The notes under the pieces: generated by a model
The model's input: only the letters and a program-made list of their open reading frames with translations
What the model was told of the DNA's origin: nothing
Databases searched by the model: none
Shown here: positions 52,257-63,200 of the stretch, in pieces
Layout: the number at the start of each line of letters is the position of its first letter
How positions within the stretch are numbered: position 1 is the first letter of the stretch
Translations under genes and position numbers: made by a program
From: Molanna angustata
Taxonomy: Eukaryota > Arthropoda > Insecta > Trichoptera > Molannidae
Assembly (NCBI GenBank): GCA_963576475.1
Contig: OY754965.1
Coordinates: 1,185,501-1,249,500, forward strand
DNA length: 64,000 bases
Reading direction: 5' to 3'

Positions 52257-53295
52257 GTAAATTTCAATTTAAGCTGGTTTTTTAATCTCGTTTACTCAAA
52301 TACTTAGTTATCAATTAGGCAATATTATTGCACGAGCTAGACATCCAGCTTTAAGACAAGTACAATGTGAAACAAGACAAGTACGATGTGTTCTGAATGG
52401 GGCCATTAGGAAGGAAAAAAATACAGACATCATTAATACTTATTAAGAAAAAATAGACTTGTATTAATTTTGAATTCCATAAAAGACAAAGAAAATATTG
52501 TGAGAATGATTGATTCTTAAGTACAGAATTATAAACATGTTGAACATTAATAAAAAGTACTTAATACTTCATAACATATACATGTTCTGAACGCAGACTG
52601 CACAGGACAAAGCAACGTGGAGGCAAATGGAAGAGTCCTTCATCCAGAAGTGGAGAGAGAATTACTATATTAAAATTTACATTGTTAACTATAAATTATT
52701 TTCATGAACCAATTAGCTCTTTTAATAATTATTATAAATAAAAAAAAAAAAAAACGTAAGAGGAAGAAAGGAAGGGGGAGATAGTATAAATATAACGAAA
52801 TACAATAAAATACCTATTCATAAAAATGTATTTGTAGAATCTCAAGCGTTCCTAAGAAGAAGAAAAAAATATACACTGACTTATGTAGTGGAGAAATAAA
52901 GTGTTGACAACAAACAACTAGTTTTCTTAACAATACAGAAATCAATGAAAGACAGAAACCAATTCTAATCATGAGTGCTGTCTTTCACCATAAAACTCTT
53001 CTAAATGACCTAATCTAAAAAAAAACCGTGTCCATCTTCTGTCAAGGTCAGTAATTCAGATCACAATTGAGGCAGTTTCTTCCTCTTGTTGATATCCTCT
53101 GCAAGTTGGGTAATCTGTTAGCTCCATTGTTTTGTGGTGTATTTTCTAATGATAGTGGTCAGTACACAAGCTAGTCATTAGTTCAAGGGAGCGAGAGTTA
53201 TGTGGGATTTTTTTAATAAATCTTTCTTCGAGGAATTCAAACTAGGATGCTGGCATTTACTTTGATTACTTTGCCATGAACACTTACAAACAGTG
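52257..53295. other. AT-rich DNA with a LINE scrap
   Basis: About 52600-52690 (plus) encodes QDKATWRQMEESFIQKWREN, which resembles the last residues of a LINE ORF2. The rest, including A-rich 52740-52760, shows no gene. Confidence 0.45.
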
Positions 53296-53659
53296 TTTTA
53301 ACATCTCAATAGAGACGAAGATGGAATATTATAGGAGAACCAGAAACTCAAGGCACCTACAGGGTTTACAACCTGTCATCAGCTGGTTTACATGATCACT
53401 TTATGTGCTTGCGTAACGTTCACCAATTATCGTTTGAAAATATGCTGTGTTTTACCATCGCCATCTATGAAGTAACCAAGAAACCTTATTGTAATGTCAT
53501 TTATTGAAAAATTGGTAAGAAGGCATAATCGGTGAATGTTGCACAAGCGCATAAAGTGATCACATAATACAGCTGATGACAGGTCGTAAGCCCTGTAGGT
53601 GCCTTGAGTTCCTGGTTCTCCTATAATATTTCAACTTTGTCTCTATTGAGATGTTAAAA
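53296..53659. mobile_element. 364 bp palindromic MITE
   Basis: TTTTAACATCTCAATAGAGAC at the left pairs with the complement of GTCTCTATTGAGATGTTAAAA at the right. The pairing continues through AGGAGAACCAGAAACTCAAG and GCACCTACAGGG versus CCCTGTAGGTGCCTTGAG, then ATCACTTTATG. Arms are about 130 bp with a non-coding centre. Confidence 0.85.
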
Positions 53660-54097
53660 TTTATCAAAAAACACCATTGATTCCCGATAGGGAAAAAATC
53701 CAATGTTTGCTTATATGCAACTTTGAAAATATTTGAATTTTTTTAAAGTTTTCTCTCTAATGGTTACTTTATGAAACAATTTTTGTACCATAATAGGCTG
53801 GTACATAATAATGTGATTGTTTGTAAAAGTAATATTGCTAACAACAGATAATATTTATTAAATTTGAAATTCCTTTATATAAAATGAACAAAGGTGATAT
53901 TGATGCATTTTATTTATTATGACCTTGTAATTTGACACCCATTATACAAAGCATTAAGTCCTGTGGTTTGTTTTGTTATAATTATATTCATTCTTGTATT
54001 TACAAGGTTATAACTATGAGCAAATAAACCTTCAGGTCAAATTTATATTTAACTATTATTTATTCTGTCTTTTTAAATACTAGTGATCATGCAGGGG
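53660..54097. other. AT-rich intergenic DNA
   Basis: I see no gene or recognisable repeat. Confidence 0.4.
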
Positions 54098-54358
54098 TCA
54101 AAATTCAACCACAATTCATTAAATTTTTAAGCCTTATTCTCCACTGCAAAATTCAACCATAATTTATTAGGGCCCGAATTTATAAAACGTACTAAGAATT
54201 TTCCCAATGCTTAGCACGATAAATTCCATACATTTCTGTGTGCTAAGTATTGAGTACTGAGAATGGTTTATAAATACGGCCCTATTTTTTTAGCCTTATT
54301 CTCCACTGCAAAATTCAACCATAATTCATTAAATTTTTAAGCCTTATTCTCCACTGTA
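54098..54358. repeat. 47 bp tandem repeat interrupted by a MITE
   Basis: The unit AAAATTCAACCATAATTCATT followed by AAATTTTTAAGCCTTATTCTCCACTGC occurs three times (about 54098-54146, 54147-54168 plus 54284-54308, 54309-54358). The middle unit is split by the MITE at 54169-54283. Confidence 0.85.
54169..54283. mobile_element. 115 bp MITE
   Basis: AGGGCCCGAATTTATAAAAC and the complement of GGTTTATAAATACGGCCCT form inverted termini. Pairing continues through ACTAAGAAT/ACTGAGAAT and a TGCTTAGCA/TGCTAAGTA centre. It lies within a tandem repeat unit whose uninterrupted copies show the empty site. Confidence 0.85.
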
Positions 54359-54644
54359 AATCTAATCCCAATACGATCAGATTCGCTAAGAACTTACCTT
54401 TGTAACAGAGAATAATGCGGTAGGTAGGTATGCTTTAATTGTAATAGTCGATAATTTGAATGTACGCAGATGACAGATAGGTATGTTCTAAACAAAATAT
54501 GATCTCTAATAAAAAATATTATGTTTTCATCAAGGGGTACAAAGTTTTCTTTTCACATATTGCAAAGTTTAATTTTTTGAGTAAGTACTATTTATATTGT
54601 TTAACAGTAGATTATGTATAATTCTTGAACATATTCTGTATTTA

Positions 54645-54885
54645 TACATACATACCATCACGCCATGTCCCTTACGGGATAAGCAGAGAGAACCGAGTGC
54701 CATACTTCTCTATTTTTGCACACATTTCTGGCTTCCTTTACATCCATGCATCGTCTCATACATGCTCGTCGATTGTTCAAACTTTTTATGTTTCCTTCTT
54801 TCAAAATATCATTCACATGTTCATGCCATCCCTTTCTGGGGCGACCCCTGCTATTCACTCCATCTCTTACACCCATGTATATTAA
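54645..54885 (-). mobile_element. family C LINE ORF2 end and 3' tail
   Basis: A minus-strand open frame (54658-54876) reads GRPRKGWHEHVNDILKEGNI then RACMRRCMDVKEARNVCKNR and SAYPVRDMA, the conserved LINE C-terminus. The sequence ends with GGCGTGATGGTATGTATG. It is the best-preserved copy of this family. Confidence 0.8.
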
Positions 54886-55317
54886 AATATAAACTTATCA
54901 CAAATGGAAAAACCTATCCACCTCCATAATAAAACTAAAAATAAATCAATAACATAATTAAATTTGTGTCTTTTTTCGTTCCCTTTAAATTGTATGCGTA
55001 TAAATATGCGAACCACAAAATTACTCATTTTATTTGAGGGTATGTTTGTGTAAATGTTTATATAAAGTGTCCCTCTAGCACTTAATGGAATTGAAGAAAA
55101 CTTAATATAATTATCAATGCATTTATCTTCTGTTTCATCCATAAATTGATTGATTTAGGATAGGGAAGATTAGGTAAAATCTACTTTATAATTTAGATTA
55201 GATTGGTATAATGTTTTTTTCATTCTTGCACATGTATAGTAGGAGAGTCGACCCCAAATAATAGAAAGTAGGCCATGAAAAAGAGTAGAAGATATTAATG
55301 TTTGTTTCAGTTAATAG
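54886..55317. other. AT-rich intergenic DNA
   Basis: No gene is supported. Minus-strand frame 54882-55142 looks like chance. Confidence 0.4.
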
Positions 55318-55600
55318 ACAGCGCCGTTAAATGATTCTGGATCATTCCAAAGTCACTGATATGTTTTGTGCTGCTTTACAAAACAAAGTTGTTATTAGTC
55401 TTTTGAAGAAAGTGCTCTATTATTTTTTGAGCACTGCAAATATCTGGAGATAATCCATCATACTTTATAGAGCCATTCACACCAAAGCATCATTCATAGT
55501 AATCTGCCTTTTTGGTTTTGTCAAACTCCTTTCTTAGGTAGTTAATACTCTGTGATCCAGACAGACGACCTGAGTGTGAGATGCCTCCAAGAGAGCTCTT
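55318..55600 (-). mobile_element. LINE ORF2 C-terminal fragment, degraded
   Basis: Nucleotide similarity to 50460-50760 is easy to follow (CTGTGATCCAG, AGCACTGCAAATATCTGGAG, TTGTTATTAGTCTTTTGAAG). The reading frame is broken by indels. Confidence 0.7.
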
Positions 55601-55624
55601 TCTATGACAAAACAAATTTATAAT

Positions 55625-55815
55625 TTTATTTATTTATTTCATGTAGCTTCTCGGGCAACTAACAGGTGTTATGTCAAATAATTATTTAACACGCACCCAA
55701 TAACATGTTGCCACATTCTAGAAACTTACAATATTTATCATCTCACAGATCCAGACTGAAAACACAATTTTTAAAAACTCTGTCTCCACCGGGAATCGAA
55801 CCCGGGACCCTTGAT
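55625..55815 (-). mobile_element. SINE-D, head cut by a fold-back element
   Basis: GCTTCTCGGGCAACTAACAG, CACGCACCCAATAACATGTT, AGATCCAGACTGAAAACACA, CCACCGGGAATCGAACCCGG. The sequence after GACCCTTGAT should continue into the tRNA-like head but instead meets the fold-back element at 55824. Confidence 0.85.
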
Positions 55816-55823
55816 ACTATACA

Positions 55824-55956
55824 TTTTCTTCCACTTGGTTTAATTTGACTTACTAGTTTCGCTCTAGACGAGCATCTTCAAAGTAGTGAAGCTCTACTCT
55901 GAAGATGCTCATTTAGAACGAAACTAGTAAGTCAAATTAAACCAAGTGGAAGAAAA
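55824..55956. mobile_element. 133 bp near-perfect palindrome
   Basis: TTTTCTTCCACTTGGTTTAA, TTTGACTTACTAGTTTCG, CTCTAGACGAGCATCTTCA and its complement on the right form arms of about 60 bp with few mismatches. It would form a very stable hairpin. Confidence 0.9.
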
Positions 55957-56051
55957 TTATAAATTTGTTTTATTTTTATATATAATAATGGAATTCCATC
56001 AAGTATTGTCCATCGAAAAAGTAAAGAAAGAAAAAAAAATTACACAGTTTT

Positions 56052-57088
56052 TCCAACTGTCGATTTGTTCAGGAGAACTTTGTTCTCTTAACATATCGAC
56101 AATGTATCAAGCCAGAATACGCGAGAATTGTATGGAGAGGTCTACTTTTTTCACGGCTTTTCCAACTTTGAAGTCAAAAAACACCAACTTAGAGGCTTCA
56201 CAGCATATATGTTCCATACACGGATTTACTCAGAATTCGGAGTAGAACATTTCGTGTGTCTGTCTGTGTGTGTGTCTGTGTGTGTGTGTGTGTCTGTGTG
56301 TGTGTGTGTCTGTGTGTCCCCCCCCCCCTTATAACTTTTGATCCGCTCAATTTACAGAGCCTAAAATTTCAGAATATATAAACAGTTACAGGCCTACAAA
56401 ACTTTTATACTCGGAATTTTGAATTTTTGTTTCAGTCAGGGGTTATCAACTTTTGAATTTTTATTTTATTTTTCCATATATCTCAGAAACCATAAACGGT
56501 AGAACGCTGAAAATTGGTACAAACATAGACAAATACAAAATCTCAAATTAGTTTTTTCAAAAAAATTCCAGGGTTTCTCAAACATTTTTTATTAAGAAAA
56601 ATATTTTTTTTATGATAAATTTATGAGTTTAACTGCCTATATTTCCAAAACTTTTACAATTATCGAAAAAAGCCGAAACACCCCAACTAGATAATTTAAT
56701 TTTCTATAAAAAATATTAACATTGTAGTAGAAGATCTCAATTTTTTTTTAACAATTTTTTTAAAAATTGAATTTAGTGACGACATCGCTTCATACATTTT
56801 GTATGGCAGTCGCCTATACACAATATGTAAGAAGACTTAATAGTTTGATACTTCATCTCCAAACAAACATACATACCATCATGCTATTTTCATATTCTGG
56901 GTAGGAAAAAAGGATCTTCCTCCATACTATCCTATCTTGACATACATACCTACATATGTTGTATAGAAAACAAAATATCTGAAAATATTCAATAATTTGT
57001 ATTTATGGGTTTATAGTTTGGTACATATTCTTCAACTATACATACTATCGCTATCGACAGTTGGATCTCATGTGTTACATGCAACTAG
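56052..57088 (+). mobile_element. complete HINE/Helentron-like element (copy 3)
   Basis: Starts TCCAACTGTCGATTTGTTCA, holds a GT microsatellite at 56255-56325, has subterminal ATCGACAGTTGGAT (57054-57067) and hairpin CATGTGTTACATG (57069-57081), and ends CAACTAG with T next. It is collinear with 27006-27960, and similarity ends at the same bases. Left neighbour is T here and A in copy 2. Non-coding. Confidence 0.75.
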
Positions 57089-58164
57089 TATTATTTATTG
57101 TGGCTTCAGGTTGTTCAATACATTGAACCCGATTGAACAAATATTGTAGTTGATTCGCTCTGGACAATTCAACCAGTGTAATTTATTTTATTTACAATGA
57201 CAATAATAAGTAGATTACTGCTGCCCAACTAAGAAATCCTGTTCTAGGGCTAACAGTTTACAATTTTTAGTGACAATATTAGCAGTTATGAACCAGGTGA
57301 TTGTTCCCGTTCCACATTAAATAGTCACACAATCTCAGTATTCTGCACTCACAATCATCATCTCAACAAATATATGGACTCACACAAAATAAATCAACCA
57401 GGTCCTGATGTCTGCCATAATAACTGTCATAAATTCAATCTCTGACGTGATTTTCATTTCAGAACCATAGAAAACAGACTATTTAACTATGTTGGTGTAG
57501 TTAATACGAATCACATGCATCCCAAATCAATTTTTTTTGTGTGTAACTCAAAGAGCATATCAAACATAATGTGGCATAGTTAAATGTTATTAATAATTTT
57601 AATTATGAATTATTTAAGTGGTTATTGTAATTCATTTAGAAGAGTTCATTTAGGTTGTTTTTTTTTTAAATTTGGTTAGGCTTATGTTCAATTAGGTATA
57701 GTGTGATCAATGTTTATTTTGTAATTAGTTGAAGTTGGAAGAATGTTCCTTTGGTTAATGCAATTAGATATAGGTAGTTGAAATAATGTTTGTTTTGTTA
57801 TTAGGTTAGACCCATGGTTAGACCAGTGTTTGTTTTATAATTAGGTAAGGTTAGAATAATGTTTTGTATTTAGTGGTTGTTTTTGCAAGTTCCACAATCA
57901 GATTTTTACATTATCTTGTTTGAACCTTAACACTACAAAACATGTCAATGATAGTTTTCAGTTTTTAATGAATAAAGTTTTATTCTGCTATTTTATGATT
58001 TTTGTTATCTGAATTAGTTGGTATGACTAATTTGTTAATTGTGTTTCAGGAAATGAATGAACTGATAAAATAACTATGTTAATTTTTCTTTTGTTTTGTT
58101 GATAACATACTCTTTCTGTTTTGTTGATATTTATAACTGTCAACTGTGATATTTTTGTTTTCAG
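57089..58164. other. intergenic or intronic DNA with degenerate repeats
   Basis: At about 57640-57870 a motif of about 45 bp (TTAGGT, TTAGAATAATGTTTGTTTT, GTAATTAG) is repeated four or five times with much divergence. No gene is evident. Confidence 0.45.
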
Positions 58165-58229
58165 CACAAGATGGACAGTTGATGTTGATGTACATGAGAC
58201 CCCAAAGAAGGATTTGTCATGGCTTCAAG
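58165..58229 (+). CDS. possible internal exon of an unknown gene
   Basis: A pyrimidine-rich tract and TTTTCAG precede 65 bp that are open in two frames, followed by AAG|GTAAAC. One frame reads TRWTVDVDVHETPKKDLSWL, which looks like real protein. The frame in phase with the possible exon at 52229 reads AQDGQLMLMYMRPQRRICHG. I cannot name a family. Confidence 0.3.
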
Positions 58230-58283
58230 GTAAACCTTTTCATTTAAACTTATTTATTTTTAAGATACATACAATACATACTT

Positions 58284-58316
58284 CACACTGTACAGAAATA
58301 TTTTCTGTACAGTGTG
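58284..58316. repeat. short perfect inverted repeat
   Basis: CACACTGTACAGAAA and TTTCTGTACAGTGTG are exact complements around a 3-base loop. TGTGATGTATCT directly after it recurs at 58390-58401. Confidence 0.85.
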
Positions 58317-58419
58317 ATGTATCTCCAAACTCGAATAGGAGACTTCATCTCCTACAGCGAGTCTGGGTGGTGGTGGGCCAACTCTCAAGTGTGATGTATC
58401 TGAAAAGTTATATTTGATT

Positions 58420-59212
58420 TACATTTTTCACACACATTAAGTGATCACTTAAGTCAACCGATACCAATCCTGTGAAATGTATCATGTTTCCTTTCTATTG
58501 AGACATTATGAATCACATAAAGATGTAGAATAATAATATTTTTGATAGCGGTGTTTATCAATTGGGGGTTTGGGGGTATATATTTAGTTTATTTATAAAT
58601 ATCAGAAGGATTGTATTGCAAATGTGCTTGTTCAAAAGGGTTTCTATTTTATTTAAAACATATACCTCCAAGTATGACATTGCTTAGATCAGTTACAAAT
58701 TAAATAAATGAATAATATATAATATTGTGAAGAAGGGTTTCAATCAAAGTACTACTTACATGATCAACACTGGTTTATTCGTAACAATTGAAAATACAAT
58801 ATAAAAAATAACTTGATAAATTTGTGATGTCGTGGGTCGGAACTAATGGATAAAAATTAAACGCGACTCTAATCTATTCAACGACCAACACTTGAATAAG
58901 AATTTGTAGATTTGTATCAACGACGGTGGGCTATGGTTCGTTGATCCTCGTCAATCTTTGGAAGTATTCGAGAATCTATGACATACATGTTGCAGCTAAA
59001 GGAGTGCTGCTACAGCGGTAATAGTTAATTTATTATAGAGATTTTGTCGTAAGAAGTTAAAATTAGTTATTCGGTACTGCATAGAGTAATATTATTAAAA
59101 ATAATGAATACTGTTAGTGTCATAGATAGTTTTCAGTTACCAGGTAATTATTAAAAATTGAGTTAGAGATTCGCCAATACCTTTCATATTAATATACTTC
59201 GGACCAGCTTTA
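58420..59212. other. AT-rich intergenic DNA
   Basis: I see no gene, and no repeat that matches the other families in the window. Confidence 0.4.
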
Positions 59213-59594
59213 TGTATTACAGTCCCACATCAAGAATGTTTAGACCTTGGTTTAGACAGTATAACGATATGACGAGGGAGTGTCCTAATCTTGACGTGTT
59301 TGCAGATTCGCTCTCTGTTTTTAAGAAAAAAGTTAACTCACGCGTGTTGTTTTAAGAAGGTCTCAGTGATATTTGTATACGCTATTTGATTGCAATCTGT
59401 TTGAAATTGTCTTTTCTCTAACTTTTATAATTTTTTTAACTTCTTATGTACCTATTTTTTACTTCTACTTATGTAACTTCTATAACTTTTTTTTTCTTCT
59501 TAAATTATGTAACTATTTTTTCTTCATCTTTTTTTACTTAACTTTATAACCAAATTTTATCTAATTTATGTAACTCATACTTGTGTAACTTACG
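59213..59594 (+). mobile_element. LINE ORF2 C-terminus and 3' UTR, cut by the LTR
   Basis: The frame ending at 59355 encodes FRPWFRQYNDMTRECPNLDV then FADSLSVFKKKVNSRVLF, the C-terminal tail of a LINE protein. The 3' UTR has repeated ACTTATGTAACTT motifs and stops at the LTR start (59595). Confidence 0.65.
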
Positions 59595-60028
59595 TGTGTG
59601 ATTGAATAAGAGCTCATGTTAGATATTGTTATATCTAATTTCGAATTTTTTCTTTTGTTTTTATTTTCTATGGTTTTTTCAGTTGTCAAATTTTTCTTGC
59701 AATTTTTGATTTTCCTCTCCAGTCATATTCCCAATTCCTTGTCTGGACTCATCTGCGGTCGGTCATCACATAACGGTCGGTAAATGTGCAACGATACGCT
59801 GCTTCGGTTGCATATTTCTTCGGTGATTCGGCACGTGTGATTTCGGAGACATTTCGTTCGAACATCGCAGTGAAATCAGTGTTGTGTTGGTGACTATTTG
59901 CATCGGAACAGATTGGAAAACTTCAGGACAATATCGGTGAGTCTTCGGCTTCCTTTCATATACAGTCCACAATCCTTTCCGTGGTATATTAAACCTTTTT
60001 TATATGACACAAGGAAATATATCACACA
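59595..60028 (+). repeat. 5' LTR of a BEL/Pao retrotransposon
   Basis: It begins TGTGTGATTGAATAAGAG and ends ATATATCACACA, giving perfect 8 bp inverted ends (TGTGTGAT/ATCACACA). The right limit is set by the primer-binding site 4 bp further on. Length 434 bp. The base pentamer before it is TTACG; the 3' LTR and the other target copy are outside the window. It should hold promoter and polyadenylation functions, but I cannot place them. Confidence 0.85.
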
Positions 60029-60032
60029 TTTT

Positions 60033-60050
60033 TGGTCCTTCGAGCCGGAT
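60033..60050 (+). other. primer-binding site, tRNA-Tyr
   Basis: TGGTCCTTCGAGCCGGAT is complementary to the 3' end of eukaryotic tRNA-Tyr including CCA (ATCCGGCTCGAAGGACCA). It starts 4 bp after the LTR. Several BEL/Pao elements prime minus-strand synthesis from this tRNA. Confidence 0.85.
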
Positions 60051-60241
60051 CCTGTCTTTTCCTATCATTTCCATCAAAGATTGCAAGAATTGTACCTACT
60101 ACATCGGGTAGCTGTCAAATTAATTGTTCGTAAATTATCGGATGCGAACACTTCACACGCGTTTCGTGAAGTTATATTTGTCAGATTAAGGTAAACAAAC
60201 CATTTTAAGGTTAAGTATTGTACAAGAAAATACGAATAAAC

Positions 60242-63200
60242 ATGGCGATTGAAATCAAATATAATTTAGCTAAAATGTCTATTGATAGATTGTTACAATT
60301 GGGAAAGGAAATACAAATATCAAAAGATCCACAGTTATTGTGTAATTTTAATACAAGGTATAGCGATATTAACACTTTATGGGATAATTTTGTGAAAATT
60401 TATGTATCCATTGAAGCCGGTAAACGAAGCGGTTTTGATGCAGAGAAACACATAAGTGAATATATATCTTATGAATCGATTATATATGAAATAAAGGGCA
60501 TATATAATAATTTATTTAGTGAATTAAAATCAGAAAAGACTTCTTGTGATTCTGACAACAAAGTTAATAAACTAGCTGTTCCAAAAATAAATTTGCCTAC
60601 ATTTCATGGCGATATGACAATGTATCATAGTTTCAGAAATGTCTTCGATAGTCTTGTACACCACGACAAGGATATTCAAAGAGTACAAAAAATGCATTAT
60701 TTACTGGGTTGTTTGAAAGGTGATGCATTCAATTTAGTTAAACATTTAACGGTATGTGACGAAAATTATGATGTCGCTATAGGGATAATACACAAACGTT
60801 TTCACAATCCTCGGTTAATCGCAGACAACCATTTAAACCGAATATTGAATTTGTCATCTTTGACAGACAAAAATATGCAATTGAGACTTTTTATTAACAC
60901 AATCGTAGAAAATTTGGCAGCGTTAAACGCGTTAAAATTTAAAGTTGACGAGTGGTCGTTTATACTATTGCATATAATGTTAAAGAAATTAACCACAGGA
61001 TTGAGACAACGATTTGAGTTACAATATTCAAATTCGGAAATTCCCACTTTTTCCCAATTTATTGAATTTTTGGAAGTTGAATCAAGAGCATACGATGCAT
61101 GTGCTCCGTCTAGTAGCCACGTCACAAATATAGTTGCGACCAAACATCACAAGACATATACAGTACGTACAACGGTATCAGAAAATTGTATATGTTGTGG
61201 AGAGTTACACCAAATTTATTCTTGTAGTAAGTTTAAGGGATTTAACGTTAATCAAAGGAGATCTTTAATACGGGAAAATAAATTATGTTGGAATTGTATG
61301 AGCAAACATAAGGTTTCGCAATGCAAATCTAAATATTCATGTAAGATGTGTAAATTTAAACATCACACATTATTACATATAGATCAACCTTTAACATCGG
61401 ATTCGGAAATTGATCAACAACAACAGGTGACTTGCACGTCATATATTAAACCTAATCCCAAATTTAATACCGTTTTACTCGCAACGGCTATTGTACATGT
61501 ACAAGACTCGTACGGCGAATTTCAATCGGTTCGGGCGTTAATTGACCCTGGAAGTCAATGTTCTATCATTACAGAATCGTGTGCACAACGTCTCAGATTA
61601 AAGAGACATTCAATTGGAGTGACCATATCTGGAATAGGAAGTAATTCTTCTAATAATGCAAGGGGGCAAGTGATTTGCCACATAAAACCAATGAATACTC
61701 ATGGTCCAATTATTTCATGCGGAGCAATAGTGTTAGGTAACATTACGGGTAATTTGCCTACATATTCTCTTCCTTCGGATATTCTAAATGAATATAAGGA
61801 TATAATTCTGGCGGATCCAGAATTCTTCAAGTCTAGATCAGTTGATATTCTACTAGGTGGGGATGTATACAATGACATAATTACTGGGAAGAAATTTACT
61901 ATTTCATCAAGTCTACCATCGGCACACTCTACAATTTTTGGTTGGGTAATTTTGGGGAAAATTTCAAATTTATCCCCAGGGAATAATCAATCGTTCTTAA
62001 CGCATGCGACTACATTGGATAATTTAATTCAGGATTTTTGGGAACAGATTCCTGAGACTATCGCAAAGAATCCAGAAGATGAAGTTTGTGAAAAACATTT
62101 TTTAGACACTATAACTCGCACAAAGGAAGGTCGTTTTATGGCACGTCTTCCTTTTAAGAAAAATTTCGCTTCTTTAGGTGAATCAAAAAACCTAGCTATG
62201 CGTAGATTTTACTCATTGGAACACAAATTAGAAAAAAATATTACTTTTAAATTAGAATATTCAAATGTCATAAATGAATATATACGGTTGGGTCATATGG
62301 AGAAGACTTTAAGCTCTGATATTAAGTATTTTTTACCACATCATTGTATTATAAAGAATTCTACTACAACTCGAGTACGTGTGGTCTTTGACGCTTCTAT
62401 GAAAACAGAGATCGGATTATCACTGAATGATTCTCTTATGGCGGGACCTAAATTGCAAAAGAATATAGTTGATATTTTATTGAATTTTCGTTTGAATTGT
62501 ATAGCTTTCGTCTCAGACATCAAACAAATGTACAGACAAATAATATTACATGATCAGGATCGTAATTATCATGGTATTTTTTGGAGGGATTCACCTGATA
62601 AACCTTTGGAAATATTCAGATTAACAACTGTTACTTTTGGAATATCGTCATCACCATATATTGCAATGAGGTGTCTAATAGAATTGGCCAAACAGGGGCA
62701 AGCTTCTCATTCTAAAGCTAGTCAAATTATTCAAAAGGAGATGTATGTTGATGATATTATCAGTGGTACATCTACGGTTCAGGAGGCTGTCAAGCTTAAG
62801 GAAGAGTTGACAGATCTATTAAGGGGTGCTGGTTTCGAATTAAGGAAATGGGCCAGCAATAGTGAGGAATTTCTATCTCATATTCCTCATGAACATTGTG
62901 AGGATATACAATCTTTTGATTCAAAGACAGAAGCTGGATTAAAGGTATTGGGAATTCAGTGGATTCCATCGGGAGATTATTTTAAATATTATGTTAACAT
63001 TTTAAACACAACTCTGACAAAACGTGTAATTTTGTCAAATATTGCTCGATTGTATGACCCGTGTGGGTGGTTGGCACCTATTACATTTTTCGCTAAGGTC
63101 ATACTCCAAGAAATGTGGCTTCTAAAATTGGGATGGGACGAAGAAGTTCCAAATCATATTGCAGAAAAATGGAGTCAATTTGTTTCTCAGTTAAATCGGA

